From NCBI GenBank assembly GCA_037442845.1, contig JBBIPL010000002.1:13515-77514 (forward strand): DNA of 64,000 nucleotides, given 5' to 3'. The position numbers and the translations under genes are program-made. The notes below the pieces were generated by a model. It ran no database searches, was not told the DNA's origin, and saw only the letters and a list, made by a program, of their open reading frames with translations. Shown one piece after another: positions 25,696-33,187 of the stretch; position 1 is the stretch's first letter, and each line of letters opens with the position of its first letter. The DNA is from PFJX01 sp037442845 (GTDB lineage Bacteria > Pseudomonadota > Gammaproteobacteria > Burkholderiales > Thiobacillaceae).

Positions 25696-26415
25696 CTACC
25701 AGCCTGATGCTGAGAACTGCATCGATTCCGTATCCCGCCGTAGCGTCACCTCGTGCGGTGACACGGCCAGGTACCAAGTCTGCCGCTCGGCGTGCGGCTT
25801 GGGCTTGGCGAAGCCCGCCGGCGTCAGCAACGCCAGGCACCATGACGGCTGCAGATCACGTACCGACCGATACAAAATGCCACCGACGTCGGCCTCACGG
25901 GCGACCCGCGCAAACTGCTGCGTCGGCCCGTAATCGGTGGGGTGCTGCCAGATAGAAGCGTCCGCATCGAACGGAGGATGTCGCAGATCCACCACTGGCG
26001 TGGCCACCCCCACCCGAAAGGCTGTGTGTGCCACCGGCTCAAGGCGTTCAAGGTCGACGGCGTCCTTCAGAAACTTCCAGCGCCAATAGCCAAGCTCTGC
26101 AGCAGCCGTCCTCACCGACTCCGCCCCGTAAAAAACGCCCGGGTCCGTCACCGCCCGAAATCGCGAGCCGCCCCGCCTGGGGTCGTAGCGAAACGGCGTG
26201 GCCAGCAGGTAGTCCAGACCTGCAGTGTCATCAGGCTGAGGCGGCTTGCTCGATTCCAGCAAGGACTCCAGCAGATCCTGCTCGTCGCGGTTGTCGACCA
26301 GTTTCATGGTGGCTGCGATGTGCTGCGACTCCACCATGCGCCACGCCTGGCCGCGCCAGGCAAAGGACTCAGACGAGACCGCGGGAGGCGTCCAGGTAGT
26401 GAACGACACGAACAA
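25696..26415 (-). CDS. RES-domain toxin of a type II toxin-antitoxin pair
   Basis: A RES-family protein, a group that includes the NAD+ phosphorylase toxin MbcT. SRFRAVTDPGVFYGAESVRT followed by AAAELGYWRWKFL is the conserved RES core, and AWRGQAWRMVESQH is the usual N-terminal segment. The first start codon gives 239 residues and overlaps the antitoxin gene by 47 bases; a later Met at 26337 is possible. The pair sits in an accessory region near tRNA-Met. NAD depletion is known for the family and inferred here. Confidence 0.85.
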   Translation of the reverse strand: MFVSFTTWTPPAVSSESFAWRGQAWRMVESQHIAATMKLVDNRDEQDLLESLLESSKPPQPDDTAGLDYLLATPFRYDPRRGGSRFRAVTDPGVFYGAESVRTAAAELGYWRWKFLKDAVDLERLEPVAHTAFRVGVATPVVDLRHPPFDADASIWQHPTDYGPTQQFARVAREADVGGILYRSVRDLQPSWCLALLTPAGFAKPKPHAERQTWYLAVSPHEVTLRRDTESMQFSASGW

Positions 26416-26749
26416 GCCCTTCTGTTTGACGAATCAGATCCACCGGGCGGCCATTGAGCCCCCGGTTCTCGCTGTTGAGCCACTGGCGTGCCGTCTGCTC
26501 ATTGCCAACGATGGAATCCAGCGATCGAAACACGCGCACGAACAGCAAGGCGAATTCCCATTCCTTGCGGCGCTCATCGAGCTTGTACTCGCCGTTGTAG
26601 AGGCGGGTCACCGTGGGCGGACTGACACCCAGGATCTTGGCGAGCAAGGCGCGCGAGATGTCCAGCCGTTCAGCGGCACGAGCTACGGCTTTGGTCAGTG
26701 CCGAGGATGGGTCTGGCTTGGCGACGAGGTTGCGGGCAGATGCACTCAT
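26369..26749 (-). CDS. Xre/MbcA/ParS-type antitoxin
   Basis: The antitoxin partner of the RES gene. An N-terminal helix-turn-helix (ISRALLAKILGVSPPTVTRL) is followed by a DUF2384-type C-terminal domain (FVRVFRSLDSIVGNEQTARQWLNSEN). It has 126 residues and AGGAGG stands before the ATG. It would neutralise the toxin and repress its own promoter. Antitoxin first, toxin second with overlap is the standard order. Confidence 0.87.
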   Translation of the reverse strand: MSASARNLVAKPDPSSALTKAVARAAERLDISRALLAKILGVSPPTVTRLYNGEYKLDERRKEWEFALLFVRVFRSLDSIVGNEQTARQWLNSENRGLNGRPVDLIRQTEGLVRVVHYLDASRGLV

Positions 26750-26819
26750 GATCAGCCTCCTTTCCTATGGAAACAATAACACACCTATATTCCCTCAGAA
26801 ATCCATACTCGCGGTCTGG

Positions 26820-27207
26820 TTCAAGGCGGTGCTACACGCTGGCCTTTGCACTGGAGGAACAAGGGATGGATCATGTTTACGATCATCTGAAAAATCCCGC
26901 TCGCGTCCTTGATCAGTTGCCAGACTGGATAACGCAACACCAGGAGTACAGTGAAGCGCACTTCAGCGAAGCACTGACCCAGATCGCTGAGGTTTGGCCA
27001 GTTTTGTTTCCGTTTTTCAAGAACCAGATGGTGTTGCGCGTGCTGGACCGGGTCACGGTGCATCGCGATGGCATCACGAGTCGGCTGCATGTCGATGGCC
27101 TTGTCGAATTGATCCGCGAGTTCTTGCAGGGCAAAGGCCGCCCCAACAGCATCCGCGACATCTTTGATCGGGCGGCCGCAGCCAAGCCAAAGAAGCCGCG
27201 ACGGTGA
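26820..27207 (+). pseudogene. C-terminal remnant of a serine recombinase
   Basis: The frame from about 26820 to 27207 reads like the last 120 or so residues of large resolvase/invertase-type recombinases: EALTQIAEVWPVLFPFFKNQ, then VLRVLDRVTVHRDGITSRLH, then VDGLVELIREF. No catalytic-serine domain or zinc ribbon is present upstream, because the antitoxin gene of the opposite strand starts 70 bases away. An ATG at 26767 opens the frame but its first residues look random. I take it as debris of the element that brought the toxin-antitoxin pair. Confidence 0.5.
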
Positions 27208-27529
27208 TTCTCTGTTTCTGAAAAAGAGGTGTGTCGCGGTTTGACTATGGACTGGTCGCAGCCTGACCACTGTTGGCGACGAACTCAACTTGCCCGACAC
27301 ACGCGCAAGCCGTTGTCGTGAAAGGGGTTCTGCGTGTGCCTGACGCGAGCAGTTCTGCACTTTTATTTGAGAACCGAGAGCAAAACAGAGTCAAACAGGC
27401 CGGCAAACAGCACCAAAACAGGTTCGAACTGCCGACACGCAGGCGCCGGGAGTGTGGCGTAACCCTTTGACAGATACAGGGAAATCCAGAAATTAAAAGG
27501 CCAACCTGATGACAGGTTGGCCGAAAACG
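27208..27529. other. Gap between recombinase remnant and tRNA-Met
   Basis: About 320 bases with lower GC and no gene. A 13-base string TCGAACTGCCGAC at 27424-27436 repeats part of the adjacent tRNA gene (27548-27560). The tRNA terminator occupies 27499-27522. The rest shows no structure I can support. Confidence 0.5.
27499..27522 (-). terminator. Rho-independent terminator of the tRNA-Met gene
   Basis: Read on the minus strand, a perfect 10 bp stem (GGCCAACCTG with CAGGTTGGCC) with a 4-base loop is followed by TTTTAATTT. It lies eight bases after the encoded CCA end of the tRNA gene. Confidence 0.85.
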
Positions 27530-27606
27530 TGGTGGTGATGGGCAGAATCGAACTGCCGACCTGTGGGTTATGAATCCACCGCTCTAACCGTCTGAGCTAC
27601 ATCACC
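27530..27606 (-). tRNA. tRNA-Met (anticodon CAT)
   Basis: A 77-base tRNA with a 7 bp acceptor stem (GGTGATG with CATCACC), D arm GCTC/GAGC, anticodon loop TTCATAA, T arm GGCAG-TTCGATT-CTGCC, discriminator A and an encoded CCA. The first pair is G-C, so it is not an initiator. The anticodon stem has an A-C mismatch next to the loop (positions 31 and 39). A lysidine-modified tRNA-Ile with CAT is the alternative, less likely by loop sequence. A terminator follows directly. Confidence 0.88.
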
Positions 27607-27757
27607 GCGGCAGAAAAGAGGCGCGGATTATCCCGGCCACCCCCCAGCTATGTCAATGATTGGGCGAGGGAAAGCGAGGCGAGACAAGGCAACTTGTCCT
27701 GGCCGCGAGCACGCGACCAGGACAAAACACGACACCCGCGCGAGGGTGTGGCTGTAC

Positions 27758-28207
27758 TCACTTTTTCCTGGAGATGTACTTCTCCACCGCCTCGCGCTTC
27801 AACGCGCCCACGTTGTACGCCACCATCTTGCCCTCCGGGTTGTACAGGTAGGTGGTCGGCAAACCGGGGACGGAACCGATCTGGGCGGCCATGGCCTTGT
27901 CGCCGAGAATGATCGGGTAGCTGACCATCATCTGCTCGGCGTATTGCAGGACCTGCTTGGGATCCTTGTATTCCAAGGCGATGCCCAGCACCACCAGGTT
28001 GTTCTTCTTGTCCTCGTGCAGGGCGACCAGGTCGGGTATTTCCTCCAGACAGGGCGGACACCAGGTGGCCCAGAAATTGACCAGCACCCATTTGCCCTTG
28101 TATTGGGCCAGGCTGTGGCTCTTGCCCTTGCTGTCCACCAGGGTGAAGGCGAGCGTCGGGAAGGCCAGCAAATAGAGCAGGGCGACGAGGACAAGACGTC
28201 GGATCAT
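27758..28207 (-). CDS. TlpA-like periplasmic thioredoxin-fold protein
   Basis: An exported thiol-disulfide oxidoreductase of 149 residues. The signal peptide LVLVALLYLLAFPTLAF is followed by a redoxin domain with active site WCPPC in VNFWATWCPPCLEEIPD and the cis-Pro segment GLPTTYLYNPEG. Such proteins reduce cytochrome apoproteins or other periplasmic thiols. I chose the ATG at 28207; an upstream extension in the same frame has no signal-like start. It is divergent from the next gene. Confidence 0.9.
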   Translation of the reverse strand: MIRRLVLVALLYLLAFPTLAFTLVDSKGKSHSLAQYKGKWVLVNFWATWCPPCLEEIPDLVALHEDKKNNLVVLGIALEYKDPKQVLQYAEQMMVSYPIILGDKAMAAQIGSVPGLPTTYLYNPEGKMVAYNVGALKREAVEKYISRKK

Positions 28208-28357
28208 GACGGGCTCCGGATAGGGGTCGGAAATGGAGTCGAAGAAGACGGCGAAGTTCAGCCTGATGCTGCGAACGCGGTGATTTCCACGCCGTCCGGG
28301 CAAACGCCTATGCGCCGCCGCGGCGCAAAAGTAGAATCCGGCCAGAGGAGTTACGGA

Positions 28358-29932
28358 ATGTCCATACTGCCCAGATATGCCCTGCCGGACCGCGAATCGG
28401 CCCGGACTATAAACGTGGAGACGAAACCCAGGCAAGTCGAGGCCTGGCTGGGACGTCTGCCGCTGTCGAATCCGCTCGAGGCGGCCGAGGAACTATCGGA
28501 TTATCTGGCCACCCTCAACGCCATCGAGGTGAGTCACGACACCCGCGCGAAGATCGTCGAGCGCCTGGCGCCCGTGGTCGAGGAACTCGTTGCCTCGCTC
28601 TACGAGCAATACGGCAACGCGCCCCTGCCGCTGCCGCCCAAGTCACACCGCAACGCCATGCTTGCAAAGAAGCTGTTGCGCGGTATGGCGGACGCCTACA
28701 AGGTGCTGCTGGTGGACTGGCTGCGCCGGCGCTTCCACCTGTTCGGCGGCAATCCGGCGCCGGTCTACCTGCAACGCATCCTGCTCGCCCTGCAGGCGGT
28801 GCTGGAAATCAGTTTCGAAATCCACGATCCCGTCCCCGAGGGGATCTGGGTGGACCTGCACCAGACCTACAACTACGCGCTGCGCAGCGGGCTGAAAGAT
28901 GTGATTCCGGAGGGCGCCGCGAAGATGCTGGCGCCCGAGCAGATCTACAAATCCTCGCTGCTCATGGCCCTGGCGGATCCTTATCGCCTGCCCCAGGTGG
29001 AAATCCCCTGGGCGCGCGACATCATCGCCCGCTTCTCCAACCTGGTCGGGCTCAACCCGGCCGAGGCATCGGTGCAGGCCCGTTCCGGCCTGTTCCTCGT
29101 CGACGTCAACACCGACGCGCCGCCCAAGCCGGTGACGCGCGAGGCCCACCCCACCAATCCGCGTTGGGACCTGCTGCTCAACACGGCGGAACTGGTCAAG
29201 CACCTGGCCCTCATCGCCACGCAGATCAAGGGTCGGGAGGATCTCGACAAGCTGGGCCTGCCGGAAGCCGCGCGCGATCCAGCTTATCCGGCGATGCTGC
29301 ATCGCCTCAAGCAGAATCTGGGCGCTTCCCTGCAACGCCAGTCGCAACGGCGGCGGCACCAGGACGGCTGGGAAGTGGAGGTCTGCTTCGGCCTCAAGTC
29401 GGTGCACCACCTGATCGCCCCGCCCAGCCGCGGCGATACCATCCACTACGGTCTGGCGAGTAAGGAGCCGCCGCCGGTCGTGCTGCGCTGCAAGACCCTG
29501 AATGACAGCATGGGCGGCCTTTCCCTCGGCAAGCGGGGTACCCAGGGCATGCAGATCCGCGTCGGCGACGCGGTGGGCGCCCGTCAGGGCGGCCCGACCT
29601 GGAGCGTGGGCCTGGTGCGCTGGTTTCGCACACCCGCCGAGGGCGAGATCTCCTTCGGCGTGCAGTTGCTCTCCCCGCAGGTGCAGGCCATCCAGTTGCG
29701 CCGCCCGGACAACGGCCGCCAGTGGCCCTGCCTGCTGCTGCACCCCAGTCCGGCGGGGCCGCAGGGCATGCTGTTGATGGCGCAGTCCGGCTGTTTCCTG
29801 CCCGAGGGCCCCGTGGAAATGCGCGCCCCGAAAGGCGCCCTGGAGGTCTACATCGGCAAGCGCATCGAAGCCACCCCCAGCATCGAGATCTTCCGCTTCC
29901 AGCCGGAAGCGCCCGCACCGACCTCCGGCTGA
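28358..29932 (+). CDS. Conserved protein with PilZ-like C-terminal domain
   Basis: A 524-residue cytosolic protein common in related betaproteobacteria, sometimes called a molecular chaperone, a label I cannot verify. The N-terminal two thirds are helical (NPLEAAEELSDYLATLNAIE). The C-terminal part has LNDSMGGLSL, resembling the PilZ N/DxSxxG motif, then a beta-rich stretch ending EISFGVQLLSPQ. I chose the ATG at 28358, which follows AGAGGAG; the open frame reaches much further upstream only because it runs antisense to the TlpA-like gene. c-di-GMP binding is a guess. Confidence 0.8.
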   Translation: MSILPRYALPDRESARTINVETKPRQVEAWLGRLPLSNPLEAAEELSDYLATLNAIEVSHDTRAKIVERLAPVVEELVASLYEQYGNAPLPLPPKSHRNAMLAKKLLRGMADAYKVLLVDWLRRRFHLFGGNPAPVYLQRILLALQAVLEISFEIHDPVPEGIWVDLHQTYNYALRSGLKDVIPEGAAKMLAPEQIYKSSLLMALADPYRLPQVEIPWARDIIARFSNLVGLNPAEASVQARSGLFLVDVNTDAPPKPVTREAHPTNPRWDLLLNTAELVKHLALIATQIKGREDLDKLGLPEAARDPAYPAMLHRLKQNLGASLQRQSQRRRHQDGWEVEVCFGLKSVHHLIAPPSRGDTIHYGLASKEPPPVVLRCKTLNDSMGGLSLGKRGTQGMQIRVGDAVGARQGGPTWSVGLVRWFRTPAEGEISFGVQLLSPQVQAIQLRRPDNGRQWPCLLLHPSPAGPQGMLLMAQSGCFLPEGPVEMRAPKGALEVYIGKRIEATPSIEIFRFQPEAPAPTSG

Positions 29933-29981
29933 CCGCCGGGCTGCGCGACGGTTCGGAACGCCTGCCCGGCAGCCTGCCCCG

Positions 29982-30839
29982 TTATCGGCCCGCCGGCGGC
30001 GCCACCGTGCTCGGCGAAACCGGCGCCGGCGCGTCGGCCAGCGGCGCCCCCTCCTGCAGGGCGATTTCCTGAGCGGCCCCTCCGACCTCGTTGAGGATGA
30101 GCACGTTGACGCGGCGATTGCGGCCGCGCCCGTCGGCCGTGGCATTGGTATCGATGGGCCGGTTGTCGGCGTAGCCGATGGCCACCATGCGCATCGTCGG
30201 CACGCCCTGTTCCGCGAACAGCCGCACCACGCTGCCGGCGCGCGCGGAAGACAACTCCCAGTTGGAAGGGAAGCTGGGATTGCGGATGGGGACATTGTCG
30301 GTATGCCCTTCCACCTGCACCGGGTTGTCCACCTGCGCCAGCACTCGCGCCACCGCCGCCAGGGTGTCGGTGGACTGCGGCTGGAGGATCGCCTCGCCGC
30401 TTTTGAACAGCACGCTGGCGTTGATCTCCACCGTCACCCCGCGCGGCGACTGAGTGACGCGCACCTGGCCGTCGCGCACCAGCGGCTGCATGACGTCGAG
30501 GACGTTGCGCGCCACCTGCTTCATGCTCTCGGCGGCCCGCTTGCGCTCCGGCGTGTCGGCGTCGCCGTGCGGCTGCTGCTGCATCTTGCCGATCGGCTTG
30601 CCGCTGCCGGCCAGAATCTCCGCCTGCTTGCTGGTCAGCTCGATCATCTTTTCCGAGCGCGGCGTCTCCTTGAACGCGCTGACCAGGGAATCCGACAGCA
30701 CCCGGTATTTACCCTCGTTGATGGACGAAATCGCATACATCACCACGAAGAAGGCGAACAGCAGGGTGATGAAATCCGCGTAGGAGACCAGCCAGCGCTC
30801 CAGGTTCTCGTGTTCCTCGGGCGGTTTCCGGCGCGCCAT
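29982..30839 (-). CDS. motD: Flagellar stator protein MotD (MotB-like)
   Basis: The peptidoglycan-anchoring stator subunit of the second motor set. One TM helix (FITLLFAFFVVMYAIS) follows the proton-path Asp D22 in VSYADF. The C-terminal OmpA-like domain has VEGHTDNVPI and NWELSSARA. I use the ATG at 30839, giving 285 residues; an earlier start at 30848 is in frame. It follows motC by 17 bases at the end of the flagellar unit. Confidence 0.92.
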   Translation of the reverse strand: MARRKPPEEHENLERWLVSYADFITLLFAFFVVMYAISSINEGKYRVLSDSLVSAFKETPRSEKMIELTSKQAEILAGSGKPIGKMQQQPHGDADTPERKRAAESMKQVARNVLDVMQPLVRDGQVRVTQSPRGVTVEINASVLFKSGEAILQPQSTDTLAAVARVLAQVDNPVQVEGHTDNVPIRNPSFPSNWELSSARAGSVVRLFAEQGVPTMRMVAIGYADNRPIDTNATADGRGRNRRVNVLILNEVGGAAQEIALQEGAPLADAPAPVSPSTVAPPAGR

Positions 30840-30856
30840 GGCTGCCACTCAGCGAG

Positions 30857-31597
30857 TCATGCCAGATAGCCCTGCAGCTTGGCCTCGATGATGCGCGGGT
30901 TCTCGCCGTTGGCGATGGACACCAGCCCCTGGATGAACAATTCCTTGTCCGCCACCTGGCGGCCCACCCAGTAGCGCAGCTTGCCCGCCACCGGCAGGAA
31001 GAACAGGTTGGCGCCGCCGACGCCGTAGATGGTGGCGACGAAGGCGACGGCGATGCCGGCGCCCAGCTTCGACGGATCCGAAAGGTTCTCCATGACGTGG
31101 ATGAGCCCCATCACCGCGCCCAGGATGCCGATGGTGGGCGAGTAGCCGCCGGCCGCCATCCACACCTTGGCGGCCTCCAGGCGATGTTGTTCGTAGGCAT
31201 TTAGGTCGAGTTCCAGGGTTTCCCGCAGGATTTCCGGCTCGGCGCCATCCACCAGCATCTGCAGGCCGCGCCGGTGGAACAGGTCGGGCAACTGTTCGAT
31301 GTAGGGCTCCAGCGCGAGCAGGCCGCCGCGCCGCGCCTTCTGGCTCCACTCCAGGATCATGTCCAGGGTTTCCTGGCTGGCGACGCGCGGCGGCTGGAAC
31401 ACCCAGCGCAGCATGGACAGCCCGTCGAGGAACACCTTCAGGCTGGTTTGCAGCATGACCGCGCCCAGGGTGCCGCCGATGACGATGAGGAAGGCGGTGA
31501 ACTGCAAGAGGGAACCGACATGCCCCCCCTCCAGCATCTGCCCGACCAGGATCGCAACCAGGCTGAGAGTGATGCCGACCAGACTGATGATGTCCAT
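30857..31597 (-). CDS. motC: Flagellar stator protein MotC (MotA-like)
   Basis: The ion-conducting stator subunit, 246 residues with four TM helices (LVGITLSLVAILVGQML, LQFTAFLIVIGGTLGAV, IGILGAVMGLIHVM, VAFVATIYGVGGANLFFLP). The cytoplasmic loop between helices 2 and 3 contains the charged rotor-contact region. It pairs with MotD; fliA precedes it by 17 bases. Confidence 0.93.
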   Translation of the reverse strand: MDIISLVGITLSLVAILVGQMLEGGHVGSLLQFTAFLIVIGGTLGAVMLQTSLKVFLDGLSMLRWVFQPPRVASQETLDMILEWSQKARRGGLLALEPYIEQLPDLFHRRGLQMLVDGAEPEILRETLELDLNAYEQHRLEAAKVWMAAGGYSPTIGILGAVMGLIHVMENLSDPSKLGAGIAVAFVATIYGVGGANLFFLPVAGKLRYWVGRQVADKELFIQGLVSIANGENPRIIEAKLQGYLA

Positions 31598-31614
31598 GGC
31601 GCGGCGAGCAATGT

Positions 31615-32340
31615 TTATTCGGGATTCGCCGACCAGTCCCGCAGGCGTCCGCGCAAGCGGGCGATGGCCTGGCCATGCAACTGGCAGACGCGGGATTCGG
31701 AGACGCCGAGCACGGCGCCGATCTCCTTGAAGTTCATTTCCTGCTCGTAGTACATGCCCATGAGCTGCTTCTCGCGATCCGGCAGGATGCCCACCGCTTG
31801 CGCCAGGGCGCCCTTGAAATGGCGCGAGGCGAGGATGTCGAAGGGCGCCTGGGTGTGGTTGTCGGCGAAACGTTCGAGGAAATCGTCGCCGTCCGCGTCG
31901 TGCAGATCCTCGTAATAGACCAGTTGCGCGCCGCGGGCATCGCTGAGCAGTTCGAAATAGGCCTGGATGTCCATGCCCAATTCCTCGGCGATCTCCTGCT
32001 CCGAAGGCGGCCGCTTGTGCCGCTGCTGCAGGACATGGATGGCGTTCTCGATCTGGCGGCCGGCGCGGCGCACGTTGCGCGAGGCCCAGTCGGCGTCGCG
32101 CAGCTCGTCCAGCATGGCGCCGCGCACGCGCTGGGTGGCATAGGTCTCGAAATGGGCGCCCTGCTCCTCGTCGAAACGCTCCACCGCGTCCAGCAGTCCG
32201 AGCAGGCCGGCCTGCACCAGATCGTCCACCTCCACGCAGGCGGGCAGGCGGGTCATCATGTGATAGGCGATGCGCTTGACCAGGGGGAGGTGGTTCCGCA
32301 CCAGGTCGTCTTTATCGCTACCCTGAACTCCAGCGTACAT
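31615..32340 (-). CDS. fliA: RNA polymerase sigma factor FliA (sigma-28)
   Basis: The late flagellar and chemotaxis sigma factor. Region 2 contains PLVKRIAYHMMTRLP and VEVDDLVQAGLLGLLDAVER. Region 3 has RQIENAIHVLQQRHKRPPSE. Region 4 has the HTH MNFKEIGAVLGVSESRVCQL. The length of 241 is normal. Its start lies 23 bases inside the 3' end of flhG, so the two are translationally coupled. Confidence 0.96.
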   Translation of the reverse strand: MYAGVQGSDKDDLVRNHLPLVKRIAYHMMTRLPACVEVDDLVQAGLLGLLDAVERFDEEQGAHFETYATQRVRGAMLDELRDADWASRNVRRAGRQIENAIHVLQQRHKRPPSEQEIAEELGMDIQAYFELLSDARGAQLVYYEDLHDADGDDFLERFADNHTQAPFDILASRHFKGALAQAVGILPDREKQLMGMYYEQEMNFKEIGAVLGVSESRVCQLHGQAIARLRGRLRDWSANPE

Positions 32341-33187
32341 TCCGCAGCCCCTCGCTTGCTGATTCCCTGCTTCCGGATTCCGCCATCAGACGGCTGTGCA
32401 GCCACATGCGCTGCCAATACTGCTCGAAATCGACCCGTCCCGCTTCCACGGCGGCGTCCGGCTCCTCCACCAGCCGCTCCACGAGACCGGCCTCGGCCGG
32501 CGAGGCGGCGCGTTCCCGCGGCAGTTGTCCGAGAAATTCCGGAACGATACCGAGGAAGCGCCGCGCTGTCTGCGCCAGGGAATCGAACAGCGCGCGCGCG
32601 CGCGAAGCGTCGCCGTCCTCCACCAGCAGCACACGCCAGGCCCGCGCCGGCCGGAAGGCATGCGCCGCTTTCATCAGGGCATAGGCCTCCGCCAGGCGCG
32701 CGCGCGAAGCGGTCAGCGCGAGGACGCGCTCGTCCGCGGTCACCGCCAGGCCGCTCTCCGGCAAAGCCGGGCCGCTGTTCAGCAACAGCCATTCCGGCGT
32801 CTCCTCGCGGGCGCGCCAGTCGTCGGCCAGGCGGCGCAGGGCGGTCTCGGACAGACCGCGCAGGGCGCTCAGGCCATCGACCGCGGAGAGCAGGACGACG
32901 CCCTCGCCGGCGGGCTGGACGATGTCCAGCAGTCCGCGCTGGCGCGCCTCGCTCAGGCCATGCCGGGCGAGCACGCCCAGGAGCCCGCCGGCATGCCGCG
33001 GCGGCGGCACCTCGTCGACCAGCATCACCCGCTCGCCGCGCTTGCCGAGGCCGCGCGCCAGGGCGACACAGGCCCGCGTCGCCGCCGCGGCGTCGGCGCC
33101 GAGCACAGCCAGGGCGCGGAACGGCGCCTCGGGCGTGAACAGCCGGCGCAGCCCGGTGGCCTGGTCGACGGGTTCAGCCAGCCGCAC
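32318..33187 (-). CDS. flhG: FlhG-like protein with degenerate P-loop
   Basis: It sits in the flhG/fleN slot between flhF and fliA and keeps the MinD/ParA outline: first strand ALAVLGADAAAATRACVA, then GERVMLVDE. The deviant Walker A motif GKGGVGKT of true FlhG is replaced by GADAAAATRA (residues 30-39), with no Lys. The length of 289 is normal. FlhG is an ATPase that limits flagellar number with FlhF; this copy probably cannot bind ATP in the usual way. It overlaps flhF by 14 bases. Confidence 0.75.
   Translation of the reverse strand: MRLAEPVDQATGLRRLFTPEAPFRALAVLGADAAAATRACVALARGLGKRGERVMLVDEVPPPRHAGGLLGVLARHGLSEARQRGLLDIVQPAGEGVVLLSAVDGLSALRGLSETALRRLADDWRAREETPEWLLLNSGPALPESGLAVTADERVLALTASRARLAEAYALMKAAHAFRPARAWRVLLVEDGDASRARALFDSLAQTARRFLGIVPEFLGQLPRERAASPAEAGLVERLVEEPDAAVEAGRVDFEQYWQRMWLHSRLMAESGSRESASEGLRNVRWSSG

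Noticed and set aside
25375..27606. Complete prophage or integrative element at tRNA-Met
   Set aside because: No integrase catalytic domain, structural or conjugation genes are present; only a toxin-antitoxin pair and a recombinase tail remain.
27650..28357. In-frame upstream extension of the PilZ-like gene
   Set aside because: It runs antisense through the TlpA-like gene; the ATG at 28358 has a ribosome site and the natural N-terminus.
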